This document shows, piece by piece, positions 31,801-39,717 of a DNA stretch of 61,873 nucleotides (position 1 is its first letter; each line of letters opens with the position of its first letter). The DNA lies in assembly GCA_017552705.1 (NCBI GenBank), contig JAFZOY010000083.1, forward strand, positions 1 to 61,873, in the 5' to 3' direction. A program made the position numbers and the translations under genes. The DNA comes from Bacteroidales bacterium (GTDB lineage Bacteria > Bacteroidota > Bacteroidia > Bacteroidales > UBA1715). The notes beneath the pieces were generated by a model that did no database searches, was not told where the DNA came from, and worked only from the letters and a program-made list of their open reading frames with translations.

Positions 31801-33141
31801 TGCGGAACTTACAGCCGAGCGCAACGAAATGTAACCCAATTTTCTATTGACATCGTACTCCGAAGGTTTCAACAACACCGCCTGCTCGATTTTTTCGTAC
31901 TCCGAACCTTGCTCCAACATACCCGTAAGCGCAGTAGAAACAGTGTTGATACTTCGAATACCAGACACATTTTTCACTTTTTTGTACAAACTGCCGTTCA
32001 TAGGCAAACTGTATTCCTTACCACCACCAATACCTGTTGATGAAGCATCGCCCAAATCCGTCAATGCCAAAATGTTACGAGCATCTTCCTTACCCGTTGA
32101 CGTTTGCGTCACCCACACCTCAACCTTGCGAATGTCAATACCACTATTGATTTCAGGAAGATTTTTCAACGATTCCTCGTAGTGTTCACGGAAGAACTGC
32201 GACAAGAAGAAGTGCTTGTTGTTATCGTATTCATCGCATTGAATCTCAAAATCTTCGGTCTGCGCGCCACCTTGTACCGCTATCGACGACATTTCCCCTT
32301 GTTGACGGGAGAACACACCGCTTACAAACAATTTTCCGAATTGCAAATCAGTCTTCACACCAAACAAACTTTGGCTACCCGAAATCAACGAACTGGAAAG
32401 TGGGAACGACACATTTCCGACCTCAATATTCTTGATGATTTCGTCTTCATCGCCCTCATATTGCAGTTTCACTTCCTGTTCAAACTCAAATTGCGACTCC
32501 GTGTCATACTTGATTTTCATCGACACACGGTCGCCGATTGAGCCTGTGACGCTCATCTGGATTTTGTTGTCAAAATCAAACTGCAATTGGCGTTGTTGTT
32601 TTTTTGAAAGACGAGGATTGTGATTATTCGTGAATTTCAGTCCAAAATTCAATTCTGCGGCACCTTGAGGCTTAATGTCAATCAAATCGCCAAGGAAGCC
32701 ATTCTCACCAAGCAAATCAAGCGAAGGTTCATACGACGACGCTCCTCCACTTCGGGTTTCGCTGGCACGAGTACGCCAATAATTGCGGGAACGCTGCTTT
32801 CCCGACATTTTGAAATAATCCGACGATGGCATTGAATACGAAGGACTTACCGCATTATCGCCCACCATTTTTGTGGCATCGTAATCATCCGTTTCGGGAT
32901 TGTATTCAATCTTGTAGCCATAATCAGGCGAGTCGTTCAAACGAATACCGTTGGAATTATTATTGGCATCATCGAACGTATTGCCGGACTCCTTTGGCAA
33001 CGGAGAACGTAATTTTATGGAATCCTCGGGCTGTGCCAACTTTTCGGGTGCCGAATATCGTACAGCATCCATAGCAGAAGCCAACATAACGCTACAAAAC
33101 GCTATTGCAGAAATGGTATATATATGTTTTACAAGTCTCAC
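25852..33141 (-). CDS. sprA: Cell-surface protein SprA, type IX secretion translocon
   Basis: SprA (Sov in Porphyromonas) is the giant outer-membrane beta-barrel through which T9SS cargo leaves the cell. About 2430 residues is the expected size. N-terminal signal HIYTISAIAFCSVMLASA; two related segments (LLGENGFLGDLIDIKPQGAAELNFG...; repeated VKTSGGSHHFENDLTVRLDFS-type barrel strands at the end); SprA-like stretches such as VSFPLSSSLISGSQSLFGVKTDLQFGKL and VWFNELRLTDM support the call. Start is uncertain: GTG 33141 (MRLVKHIY...) is used; TTG 33150 is possible. It lies between ruvA and a porin gene. A T9SS type A cargo is encoded at 13900, so the system is probably functional. Confidence 0.93.
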   Translation of the reverse strand: MRLVKHIYTISAIAFCSVMLASAMDAVRYSAPEKLAQPEDSIKLRSPLPKESGNTFDDANNNSNGIRLNDSPDYGYKIEYNPETDDYDATKMVGDNAVSPSYSMPSSDYFKMSGKQRSRNYWRTRASETRSGGASSYEPSLDLLGENGFLGDLIDIKPQGAAELNFGLKFTNNHNPRLSKKQQRQLQFDFDNKIQMSVTGSIGDRVSMKIKYDTESQFEFEQEVKLQYEGDEDEIIKNIEVGNVSFPLSSSLISGSQSLFGVKTDLQFGKLFVSGVFSRQQGEMSSIAVQGGAQTEDFEIQCDEYDNNKHFFLSQFFREHYEESLKNLPEINSGIDIRKVEVWVTQTSTGKEDARNILALTDLGDASSTGIGGGKEYSLPMNGSLYKKVKNVSGIRSINTVSTALTGMLEQGSEYEKIEQAVLLKPSEYDVNRKLGYISLRSAVSSAKVLAVAYEYEYKGKVYQVGEFTSDGIEHPDVLIVKLLKGTQSNPEYNNWNLMMKNVYSIGAYQISKEDFVLDVLYQDDRTGSPTPYLSEGSVKGESLISVLNLDNLSSDLQPYSDGLFDFVEGVTIKSARGLIYFPVLEPFGKSLEEKINDSNISGKYVYKELYDSTQSAARQVAEKNKFILKGSYKSSVSSEISLNTTQVKSVKIMCGGLTLVEGSDYTVDYASGTVSIINAGILESGSTINITYENDPLFSTTTKTYMGSRAEYRYNDNISFGGTLIHLSEVPSVRKVGFEEYPICNTIWGVDARYSTESMFLTKLVDKIPLIDTKENSYVEASAEFAQLLPGQSKHISNAVSIDDFESSEGRLYLKEPTSWRLASTPQGQKSMFPEASLVNDLAFNYNKALISWYNINTSFYERSSPVSKSVQAEQFSRTVYQSNLFPNRDLTTYEDVPMTLLNIAYYPSERGPYNYDTKGRAGISAGLDANGRLLDPKSRWGGIMQSLTTTDFEENNVEYIEFWMMDPFVADEEGQHAGGDFYINIGRMSEDVLRDGRKSAENGMVNDNSRLDETVWGKVPNYSIVETGFSSDIEREVQDVGLDGLSDMAEQRFFSQYLKEVKEIVTPEVYETFYNDPSHDNFSSYLSNRGEEKDIVWRYRYYNGTDNNSPSGTNQGLATYKPDIEDLNQDNTLQETEAYYQYHISLRPKDMVVGKNYIEDVLTEVVNNDNYQTQATWYQFKIPIKSDDRERIGNISDFRDITTMRMFLRNFEDSIVLRIAELSLVYSNWRVYDEALFESGEYDLFSDSKVDISNVNIEENSSRVPINYVLPPGVDRVIDPTSTTMEELNESALSMKVIDLEDGNSKAIYKRVNKDLRQFGALEMYIHAEALIDEEDMLDDGDLYAFIRIGSDYVDNYYEYELPLKLTPHLPEGAGRYNNSSTSDRLIVWPEDNKISLPLEVLTELKMERNKMINDGIMPDLETYHLYSISHGNNRVSIKGNPNTGNVRTVMLGVRNRKKKSSNPDDDGLKKSGIVWFNELRLTDMNDKSGWATVGTVRTTFADFATVSLAGKISKPGFGSVDQKVFERSTENLYQYDVASNVALHKFFPESWKLFLPFYVDLSETYITPQYDPTNPDVTLSRSLSNFTTKRERDSLLNIAQEFNQNFSYNFTNVKIARTPKKQHPFNISNFSGTFAYNRYRSHDVDYQLNYKHQYKVAFNYSYNMRPKNYQPFKSNKIKLIKEFNFYLLPASVSFKSEWDRTYKEQQRRNLSAYNFELPKTASKWLYWHRTYSVNYPISKGLKLSYNATNDSRLNEPSGVIDKTDEEVWREYKREVWNSAKTFGENMEFNQKWNLTWQVPINKISALDWTTTNYKYSGSYNWQMGTETNDDLDYGNTITNSGTHTIDETFNFTKLYSKSKYLAGVQKRMKQTNNNTNKKNTNQKRKETVKFTKSNVKTDDDNVIYINHKLGTTDVKVTVLDEDGRLVPSETKILSAKKVQITCKNEVEKGKVTIVGKKDVEQTPLTRATDQVVNTLMMFKTATINYSQSEGCFVPGYKYDSQVFGMYKPFTSSAVPGFGYVIGLVPDDLESHLTTDQWLVDNDYISDKLKYTYSNKLRIQSSLEPVKNMKVTLSADRAYSHNYSKYLWGDAEENEKNRLTTGNFSISCNTMASAFNSDKAYERFKKNRLTIAHRLARASLGSVYETDIESGFPVLYNEMSQDVLIPAFYAAYTGQSVDNVPIDTYFIPMMSSFKNFLRALNWKMTYNGLSKLPFFKEYFKTVNINHAYTSTYSLGSYETFSSATIYDEDFYVDPIDGSLYVSPDYDVSTVSISERLSPLIGFDSKLKSNLTAKFEVRRNRTVTLSFTNTEISEVSNFEYVVGAGYVFEDFKVNVKTSGGSHHFENDLTVRLDFSIRDNQTIRRNIAEDITRKISGTKSYALKTYAEYMLSQRITMRVYLEYTMNQPLTNGYRTSTTSGGVNLRFSLM

Positions 33142-33163
33142 TAAAACCAACTATGAGGAACCA

Positions 33164-33745
33164 TTACAAGCGTTTTAATGCAATTTTCACAATATCCTCA
33201 ACCGAATGTTGAACAGATTCCCGCATAATTGCATCGACAACTTTCTCTGCCGCACTTTTTTGGTATCCAAGCATTACCAATGCTGATAACGATTCTATTT
33301 TCAAAGTATTGCCTTGACCCACAACTATTTTTTCATCACCTTCGGCAAACGAAACCTTATCTTTCAATTCCAACACCACACGTTGTGCGGTCTTTCCTCC
33401 TATTCCCTTGATACTCTGAATAGTAGCAGAATCTCCCGACAAAATTGCCGAAGCCAATTCCGATGGTGTCATTTTCGAAAGAATAACACGGGCTGTGTTT
33501 GCACCGATTCCTGAAACAGAAATCAGCAAACGGAACATCGAGCGCTCATTTTCATCGAAAAAACCATATAAATCGAAAGCATCTTCACGAATCACTTCGT
33601 GGAGCAACAAAACGCATGATGAATTTTCACGCAATTTTTCGCACGTATTTACAGAGATATTTATATAAAATCCTAATCCTGATGTTGTTACAACTGTATA
33701 AGTCGGTGTCAACTTTTGAACGACGCCCGAAATAGATTCTAACAT
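33164..33745 (-). CDS. ruvA: Holliday junction branch-migration protein RuvA
   Basis: RuvA tetramers bind four-way junctions and load RuvB helicase rings. 193 residues. N-terminal OB fold (MLESISGVVQKLTPTYTVVTTSGLGFYINIS), two helix-hairpin-helix motifs (LISVSGIGANTARVILS and IQSIKGIGGKTAQRVVLELKDK) and the C-terminal domain III (LSALVMLGYQKSAAEKVVDAI) that contacts RuvB. The pdxA-like stop is 2 nt upstream and sprA begins 22 nt downstream. Confidence 0.97.
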   Translation of the reverse strand: MLESISGVVQKLTPTYTVVTTSGLGFYINISVNTCEKLRENSSCVLLLHEVIREDAFDLYGFFDENERSMFRLLISVSGIGANTARVILSKMTPSELASAILSGDSATIQSIKGIGGKTAQRVVLELKDKVSFAEGDEKIVVGQGNTLKIESLSALVMLGYQKSAAEKVVDAIMRESVQHSVEDIVKIALKRL

Positions 33746-33746
33746 T

Positions 33747-34754
33747 TTATTTGAGTTTATTTTTTACTAATTCAGTATATTTTTCTCGAGTTTCAAGCAA
33801 ATCGCATGCAGAGAAAATCGCTTGGAACAATGGAGTAGCCTCTGAACACTTCTTCTCCACATTGGCATAGTCAACATTCATAGCCGGCGAAACGCAAATT
33901 TTCGGCAAGCCAAGAGAAAAGCAATACGATTCATCGTACGACATTGCCTTGAATACCGGCACAACTTGTTCCCGATACATTCCAAGCACACCATCGAACT
34001 TGCTATATTCCGCTGTTTCAAAGAATTGCTCTGCAAATACAGGTCCAACCGTAACAAAACCATTTGCCTTGGCTTCGTCAACAGCCTTCGAAATAATATT
34101 TTTCTCCTCGTCGCCAGCAACACCGTTCAACGCAAGCACAGCGATTTTTGGTTTTTGAACCCCGAAATCAACCTGCAAAGAATCGTGCAAAGCGACTATC
34201 TTTTGCAATATCGCATCTTTTGTGATTGTTTTTGAAATTTGTGAAACAGTCTGTGAATTAGTTACATAACAAACTTTTAATGCATCATTCACAAACAATT
34301 CCGAATGTTGCGTAGTGCCCAGCGTTTTGGCTATATATTCAGTATGGTTTTTAAACTCGACACCCGATGCCTGCACATTTTCCTTATTGACCGGCATTGT
34401 GACAAGAATATCAATTTTACCGTTTTTCAAATCGTCCAAAGCAACATTCAATGCCTTGACTGCGGCCGTCCCAGCCTCGTTTGTCGACATTCCTGCATCC
34501 ACACGAATATCTTCAGGAATGCAATTTATAATATTCGGACGTTTTGGGGCAGCTTCGTCAGCCGACGTAATCAAATTAAAGTTAAAATTCTGTAAGTCAA
34601 GATCTTTTCGATGATATGCAGCAACTTTTGGTGAGCCATATACGATGATTGTTTTTCCATCGAATATTTTTTGTTCCGACAACACCTTCATTATCACTTC
34701 ATATCCTATTCCATTTATATCACCATGCGTGATGCCTATCTTTACGTGTCTCAT
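33747..34754 (-). CDS. PdxA-family protein with degenerate active site
   Basis: Overall this is a 4-hydroxythreonine-4-phosphate dehydrogenase (PdxA) homologue of normal length, 335 aa: THGDINGIGYEV start, GKIDILVTMPVNK and NHTEYIA (His137 kept) are all in register. Yet the other catalytic parts are changed. The NPHAGE motif, whose His binds metal, reads NGVAGDE (Val212) and the following Gly-rich stretch is missing. YHDQG reads YREQV (His to Arg261, Asp to Glu262). The SPDHG-like segment reads SPAMN. Two of three metal histidines are therefore gone. The reading frame is intact and it heads the ruvA-sprA unit. It may be a pseudoenzyme or have another activity. The usual pyridoxal 5'-phosphate pathway role should not be assumed. 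Confidence 0.85.
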   Translation of the reverse strand: MRHVKIGITHGDINGIGYEVIMKVLSEQKIFDGKTIIVYGSPKVAAYHRKDLDLQNFNFNLITSADEAAPKRPNIINCIPEDIRVDAGMSTNEAGTAAVKALNVALDDLKNGKIDILVTMPVNKENVQASGVEFKNHTEYIAKTLGTTQHSELFVNDALKVCYVTNSQTVSQISKTITKDAILQKIVALHDSLQVDFGVQKPKIAVLALNGVAGDEEKNIISKAVDEAKANGFVTVGPVFAEQFFETAEYSKFDGVLGMYREQVVPVFKAMSYDESYCFSLGLPKICVSPAMNVDYANVEKKCSEATPLFQAIFSACDLLETREKYTELVKNKLK

Positions 34755-34797
34755 TTGAATTAAATTTACGCAAACAAATGCCTTTTAATCTTCTTCG

Positions 34798-34829
34798 CAA
34801 AGATAATTTTTTTAGATTAGGATAGCAAA
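34798..34829 (-). promoter_or_regulatory. Promoter of the pdxA-like/ruvA/sprA unit
   Basis: On the minus strand TTTG (34829-34826), a 20-nt spacer and TATCTTTG (34805-34798). Good -33 and perfect -7 box, 44 nt before the pdxA-like ATG. Confidence 0.65.
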
Positions 34830-34868
34830 AAGCACGTAAGAAAATCAGGTATAGTTTATGCGCAAATT

Positions 34869-35726
34869 TTAAAAAAGTTCGTCGTCGTCATCGCTGTCGC
34901 CATCAAAATCATCATCTTGTTCATCATCCTCATCGTCATCGTCGATACCAAGCGAATGTTCGTCATCGATGAAATCAATTCCGAGTAAGTCTTCCTCGCG
35001 CAATCTATCGTGTACGATTTGCGAAATTTCCTCGTTGGAAAACGCACGAACGTTGGTTATAATGACATGTTTATCGAGAAAACCTCCAAGTTCCTCGCTT
35101 GCATCAACCACCTCACCGACAATATCTTTCACTTGTTGGTCAATCGGGACAAGTAAAAAGATTTTCGCCAAATGGTTCTCAATAACCAAAGACTCCAATT
35201 CCGCGCCGTATTTTTCAACTGAAGACGCGATTTCGTTACGAATAATTTTATCTTGGATTTCGGTATAAAATTCCTCGTCTTTATGGACAAGGCACACAAA
35301 ATACCGCAAGTTTGTTCCCTTGCCACCCAATCCCGTTGAAATCAGGATTCTATCATCATCTTCGAGCAAAGAGCTTTCCAGCATCAACTTTGATTCTCTA
35401 TAAGCCATTGACGCCCAAAGTTTTATTTCCCCGACAGCCTCGTTCTTATATTTTTCGAGAAACCGAAACGTATCAATATCCTCAAACGAAGCGAGAAGAA
35501 TCAAAATATCACGTTTTTCTTCCAAACGAGCGTCCGCATCATATAAAGCAGGCACTTTCGCCAACACTTCGTCTAACGTAACGACCTGTTTTTTCAACAT
35601 TGCCGAACGTTTGAAATAATTCATCTGAATATCCAAATCAATCTGTTCCTCAATGATATTCAACCGATTAGGATTCTTCTGATAGATTTTCTGTATTTTA
35701 TCGAATAAGTCTTTTTGCGACGACAT
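34869..35726 (-). CDS. Unknown protein with highly acidic C-terminal tail
   Basis: Function not recognised. 285 residues: a helical, charged N-terminal half (KKQVVTLDEVLAKVPALYDADARLEEKRDILILLASFED), a mixed alpha/beta centre (ILISTGLGGKGTNLRYFVCLVHKDEEFY, AKIFLLVPIDQQVKD) and a final 35 residues made almost only of Asp and Glu. No signal peptide or membrane helix, so it is presumably cytoplasmic. The acidic tail suggests binding to a basic partner or to divalent ions. It follows the GH3 fusion gene by 11 nt and is the last gene of that run. Confidence 0.75.
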   Translation of the reverse strand: MSSQKDLFDKIQKIYQKNPNRLNIIEEQIDLDIQMNYFKRSAMLKKQVVTLDEVLAKVPALYDADARLEEKRDILILLASFEDIDTFRFLEKYKNEAVGEIKLWASMAYRESKLMLESSLLEDDDRILISTGLGGKGTNLRYFVCLVHKDEEFYTEIQDKIIRNEIASSVEKYGAELESLVIENHLAKIFLLVPIDQQVKDIVGEVVDASEELGGFLDKHVIITNVRAFSNEEISQIVHDRLREEDLLGIDFIDDEHSLGIDDDDEDDEQDDDFDGDSDDDDELF

Positions 35727-35737
35727 AGTTGTTCTTT

Positions 35738-38700
35738 TTAAATGAATGCATTATAAATTATCCGCTGAATGCGTGGACGCACCGCCGAATCACCCAACAT
35801 AGTGTTCCGAGCATCTGGAGTAATTCTATTTACTCTATTAGACAAGAAAATATATATTAAGGATTCATCGGGGTCAACCCAAAAAAGCGTACCAGTGAAA
35901 CCAGTATGTCCAAAACTATTTAGCGACGTGCAATGACAGGTTGGGTCCAACTTTTTCCCGTCAGGCTCCGGTTTATCGAATCCGAGCCCTTTTCTATTGC
36001 CATTTTCGCAAAACGGGCACGATGTGAATAATTTGATGGTTTTGGAATCCAAAAATTTCTCATCGCCATACTTACCGTCGTTCAAAAGCATTTGCAGCAA
36101 TTTCGCCAAATCGTAGGCATTGGAAAACAGCCCGGCATGACCACTTACGCCACCCAAAATCGCCGCCCCGCAATCGTGGACATTGCCCTGCAAAAGTTGA
36201 CGGCGAAAAAATTCATCGGTTTCCGTCGGGGCAATTTCATTTTTGGAAAATTTCGTCAACGGCAAATATCCCAATGTTGATGCGCCCAATTTTGCATAAA
36301 ATTCCTCCGTTGTAAATTCATCAAGCGACTTTCCCGACAACCGCTTCACCACGTCGGTCATCAAATAAAACCCCAAGTCACTATACACAACTTCTTTTTG
36401 CGGCAACAATGGAGATTCCACAATCAAACGAAACACAGTATCGCGATAAGCGGTGTTCATATACAAGCCATCACGCAAAAGAATGGTATGACTTGAATCC
36501 TGTTTGGTGGAAAATGCATTTTCGACATATTCAAAATCCTTGTTCAAATACAACTGATAATCAAGCATGTATGGATAGTCCGCAGAACGAGTCTTTGATT
36601 TCATTCCTCGTCCATAATAATTTTTTATAAACGTGGGGACAAACGCCACTCCCGGTCGGAGGCACGCCTGATGTGTCAGCACATCGCGAGCCACCAGCGT
36701 ATCTTTGTCAGTTCCTTGCAAATACGGAAGATATTCCCCCATCGTTTTATCCAAGTCGAATTTCTTTTCCTCATACAATTTCATAAGCGACAAGGCTGTC
36801 GCCGCCGATTTTGTAACCGATGCCAAATCGTAGATTGTTTGTGTAGTAACCGAATCCTGCGAAGCATACGACATTCGTCCGAAAGCTTTTTCATACACGA
36901 CAACGCCATTTTTTGCCACCAAAACCTCGCAACCAGGCATTGCTCCATAGCCAATGAAGGTATTGACGACAGAATCAATGTCTTGCATTTTTTTTTCGTC
37001 AAGTCCCACCTCTATCGGTTCTCCGAAACGAAGTCGGTCGATTGCACCATACGAAATACCGTCTCCAGCAGAAAAGCCACCCGCAGACACAGGCAGATGT
37101 CCGCTTGCAGGCAATGCACCAAACAGCACTTCGGGAGTGATTTCCTGTACCATCCGTTTGAAATCATGCGACACCACAAGCGTCTCAACATTTTCCAAAG
37201 CTGCCCTGAAATAATCCAACGCATACGGATTGGCATGAAGCACCATCACCACATTGTTCTCTTTGGCAATGCGGCTGACAATGTCAACCATAGGCTGAGT
37301 TATTCCATACTTTTTGCTTGGATACGAACTCGAACCTTGCACGTCAAGAATCACTACATCGTAGGCTTTCAATTCCTGCATGGTTTTAGGCAACAATTCC
37401 TCAAGCGTTTTATAATCATTCGACGCAGGCACGAAAAATTGTTTTACTGCCGTTTGTTTCTGCAGACTCTTCGCAAAATACGACGGTTTCCCTGGTGTAA
37501 AAGAGACAACAGCAAACTTCTTGGTATCCAATTTCTTAAACGGCAATTGCGATTTTGTATCTCGCACAACCGCGATAGACGCCTGTACAAGTTTACGATT
37601 CAGATTTTTTGCTGCAGGCGTGTTCAAATCCTCGTACAAATTCTGCACATCAACGTGGTTGCGTTCAGGAACTTTCATCCACGATTTCGCGATAAGAACT
37701 CTTCGACAATGTTCGTCAATATCGGATTGTTTCACACGACCAGTTGCAAGAGCCGTCTTTATTGCCGAAATTGCTTGTGGTACATCCAACGAGAACTCCA
37801 GCACGTCGTTGCCGGCAAGTAAGGCACGAACCTCAACTTCACCAGCAGGGAAAGCATTTGCCACCGCCTTCATGTTGAGAGCGTCGGTGAAAATCAGTCC
37901 TTGGAAATTCATTTCGTCACGAAGTTTTTCCTTCACGATTTTTGGAGACAATGTCGAGGGAAGATTTTTTGTCTTATCCATTGACGGCACATACAAATGG
38001 GCAATCATGATTCCCGTCAAATCATTCTTAATCATAGATTTATACGGATACAACTCGTATTTGTCCAATTCATCAGCAGTTCCCGAAACGAGAGGCAACG
38101 AATAATGCGAATCGCTTGATACGTTACCGTGACCTGGAAAATGTTTTGCCGTAGTAAGAATGTTCTGCGACTGCATTCCACGCATATACAACAGAGATTT
38201 TTGAGCGACAAGTTCCTTGATTTGGCCAAATGAACGGGTATTTATCACTGGATTTTGGGGATTATTGTTCAAATCAACCACCGGGGCAAAATTTATATGG
38301 ATTCCCATACGGACACACTGCCGTCCGATTTCCTCTCCCATTTCCTCAATCAAATGATCGTTTTTTGGATGAATCGCGCCAAGTTGCAACTGACGAGGAA
38401 ACGAGATAGTGCTATCCAAACGCATTCCCAATCCCCATTCGCCATCGATGGCAACCGACAACGGGATTTTTGCCAATGCCTGGAATTCGTTCGTCATCTG
38501 GGCTTGTCTAACAGGCGAACCCTTAAAAAATATCACCCCGCCAATGTGCTGTTCGGTAATCAGTTTTTTTACCGCTTCGGCATTATCTTGCTTAGGATCG
38601 GAGTATGCGGCAACCATGAAAAGTTGCCCGATTTTTTCATCGAGTGTCATCGTATTGAACACAGAATCAACCCATTGTAAATCGGCACCGTGAAACGGAT

Positions 38701-38797
38701 AGTCCGCATCTTTCACTGACTCGCTGGAATTCAGTAACGTGCAATTCAGAAATAAAAATACAACAACTATACTAACAAATCTATATACAAATTTCAT
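35738..38797 (-). CDS. GH3 beta-N-acetylglucosaminidase-like / serine hydrolase fusion
   Basis: Two catalytic domains in one exported chain of 1019 aa. Signal segment VYRFVSIVVVFLFLNCTLLNS; the Cys could be a lipobox, so it may be a lipoprotein. Residues about 30-370 are a GH3 domain of NagZ type with KHFPGHGN and SDSHYSLP (Asp-His acid/base dyad) and nucleophile Asp in FTDALNM. A GH3 C-terminal-like domain follows. Residues about 620-1019 are a beta-lactamase/PBP-like serine hydrolase with LASVTKSA (S-x-x-K), YSDLGF (Y-x-N variant) and HTGFTGT (K-T-G variant). Such fusions are known in Bacteroidota and are thought to act on peptidoglycan fragments. Overlaps the M42 gene by 1 nt. Confidence 0.9.
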   Translation of the reverse strand: MKFVYRFVSIVVVFLFLNCTLLNSSESVKDADYPFHGADLQWVDSVFNTMTLDEKIGQLFMVAAYSDPKQDNAEAVKKLITEQHIGGVIFFKGSPVRQAQMTNEFQALAKIPLSVAIDGEWGLGMRLDSTISFPRQLQLGAIHPKNDHLIEEMGEEIGRQCVRMGIHINFAPVVDLNNNPQNPVINTRSFGQIKELVAQKSLLYMRGMQSQNILTTAKHFPGHGNVSSDSHYSLPLVSGTADELDKYELYPYKSMIKNDLTGIMIAHLYVPSMDKTKNLPSTLSPKIVKEKLRDEMNFQGLIFTDALNMKAVANAFPAGEVEVRALLAGNDVLEFSLDVPQAISAIKTALATGRVKQSDIDEHCRRVLIAKSWMKVPERNHVDVQNLYEDLNTPAAKNLNRKLVQASIAVVRDTKSQLPFKKLDTKKFAVVSFTPGKPSYFAKSLQKQTAVKQFFVPASNDYKTLEELLPKTMQELKAYDVVILDVQGSSSYPSKKYGITQPMVDIVSRIAKENNVVMVLHANPYALDYFRAALENVETLVVSHDFKRMVQEITPEVLFGALPASGHLPVSAGGFSAGDGISYGAIDRLRFGEPIEVGLDEKKMQDIDSVVNTFIGYGAMPGCEVLVAKNGVVVYEKAFGRMSYASQDSVTTQTIYDLASVTKSAATALSLMKLYEEKKFDLDKTMGEYLPYLQGTDKDTLVARDVLTHQACLRPGVAFVPTFIKNYYGRGMKSKTRSADYPYMLDYQLYLNKDFEYVENAFSTKQDSSHTILLRDGLYMNTAYRDTVFRLIVESPLLPQKEVVYSDLGFYLMTDVVKRLSGKSLDEFTTEEFYAKLGASTLGYLPLTKFSKNEIAPTETDEFFRRQLLQGNVHDCGAAILGGVSGHAGLFSNAYDLAKLLQMLLNDGKYGDEKFLDSKTIKLFTSCPFCENGNRKGLGFDKPEPDGKKLDPTCHCTSLNSFGHTGFTGTLFWVDPDESLIYIFLSNRVNRITPDARNTMLGDSAVRPRIQRIIYNAFI

Positions 38798-39717
38798 TAC
38801 AAATATTCCATTAACTCTTTATACAACATAAACATAGAATCTATGTCGGATTTACAAATCTTTTCGCGCGGCGAATGTGGAAATTCCTGAGGAGCACCCA
38901 CAAAGCACCAATTTACAGCGAACGGTGTTTTTTGCAACGATGCGCCGTCGCTTCCGCCCGCCGACTCCACTTCTTTCTGTATTGCTATACCTTCACGATG
39001 TGCAATGTTCAATATCTTATCGACAAACGTTTTGCGTGGCAAATTTGTATCTTTTAACGATACTACGCACCCCTTTCCGTATTCAATTCCTTCAGTTATC
39101 CACGTAATATCCGCAATCAACGCATTATGCAAGTGATACATCTTATACAAATATCGCCAACAAAATTTCACATTACCAGCACTGGTCTCTTCGCCCGTAG
39201 TAAAGATTATGGCTCCGTTTTTCATTGTCTGAGCCAAATGCAAAGCCACATATACCCCTACACGATTGTCCAAAAATGGAGACACAATATACTCTCCATC
39301 ATCATTAAACGAAGGTTTGTAGGTCAACAATGTTCCGCGTTCCAAACTATGATCCGACACATATTCAAATCCCGACTCCGTGTTTCGCACAATGCACGAG
39401 ACCTCTTTGCCATTTTCCAAGCCGACAAGTTCCGTTCCGTCGGGACAGCGAGGCGAGCCTATAGGCAGCAATGAATTGCCATAGCCAGCCATAAAACCGA
39501 CACTATCAATGTGTGCAATCATTGCCGTGCGTGGAGTCCCCCAGACCAACATCACGCAGTCCTGAAAATCCTCACCCGAAACCACCCGTGGTTTATGGCG
39601 CCACGAGAAGCTGTTTTTTTCAACATACTCAAGAATGAAATTCGCAAGCCGACTTTCGTCACTCGATGGAGCCGATATACTGCACAACTCCTTCAACAAT
39701 CCGTACTCATTACTCAT
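38797..39717 (-). CDS. M42-family metallo-aminopeptidase-like protein
   Basis: Dinuclear metal peptidase of the M42 (glutamyl aminopeptidase/endoglucanase) type. Metal and catalytic positions are visible: AHIDSVGF (His, Asp), SPFLDNRVGV (bridging Asp), TTGEETSAGN (catalytic Glu and metal Glu), LIADITWI (Asp) and FPHSPREKI (last His). 306 aa, a little shorter than the usual 340-360; the PDZ-like insert domain appears reduced. Cytoplasmic, no signal peptide. It overlaps the YigZ gene upstream by 8 nt and the GH3 fusion downstream by 1 nt, so the three are surely co-translated. Together with the GH3/serine hydrolase it could complete peptide or muropeptide recycling. Confidence 0.85.
   Translation of the reverse strand: MSNEYGLLKELCSISAPSSDESRLANFILEYVEKNSFSWRHKPRVVSGEDFQDCVMLVWGTPRTAMIAHIDSVGFMAGYGNSLLPIGSPRCPDGTELVGLENGKEVSCIVRNTESGFEYVSDHSLERGTLLTYKPSFNDDGEYIVSPFLDNRVGVYVALHLAQTMKNGAIIFTTGEETSAGNVKFCWRYLYKMYHLHNALIADITWITEGIEYGKGCVVSLKDTNLPRKTFVDKILNIAHREGIAIQKEVESAGGSDGASLQKTPFAVNWCFVGAPQEFPHSPREKICKSDIDSMFMLYKELMEYL

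Noticed and set aside
36671..37822. Long plus-strand open frame of 383 codons opposite the GH3/serine hydrolase gene
   Set aside because: Its translation is rich in His, Arg, Cys and Phe with no motif, the typical look of an antisense shadow; the minus-strand gene has intact catalytic motifs throughout.
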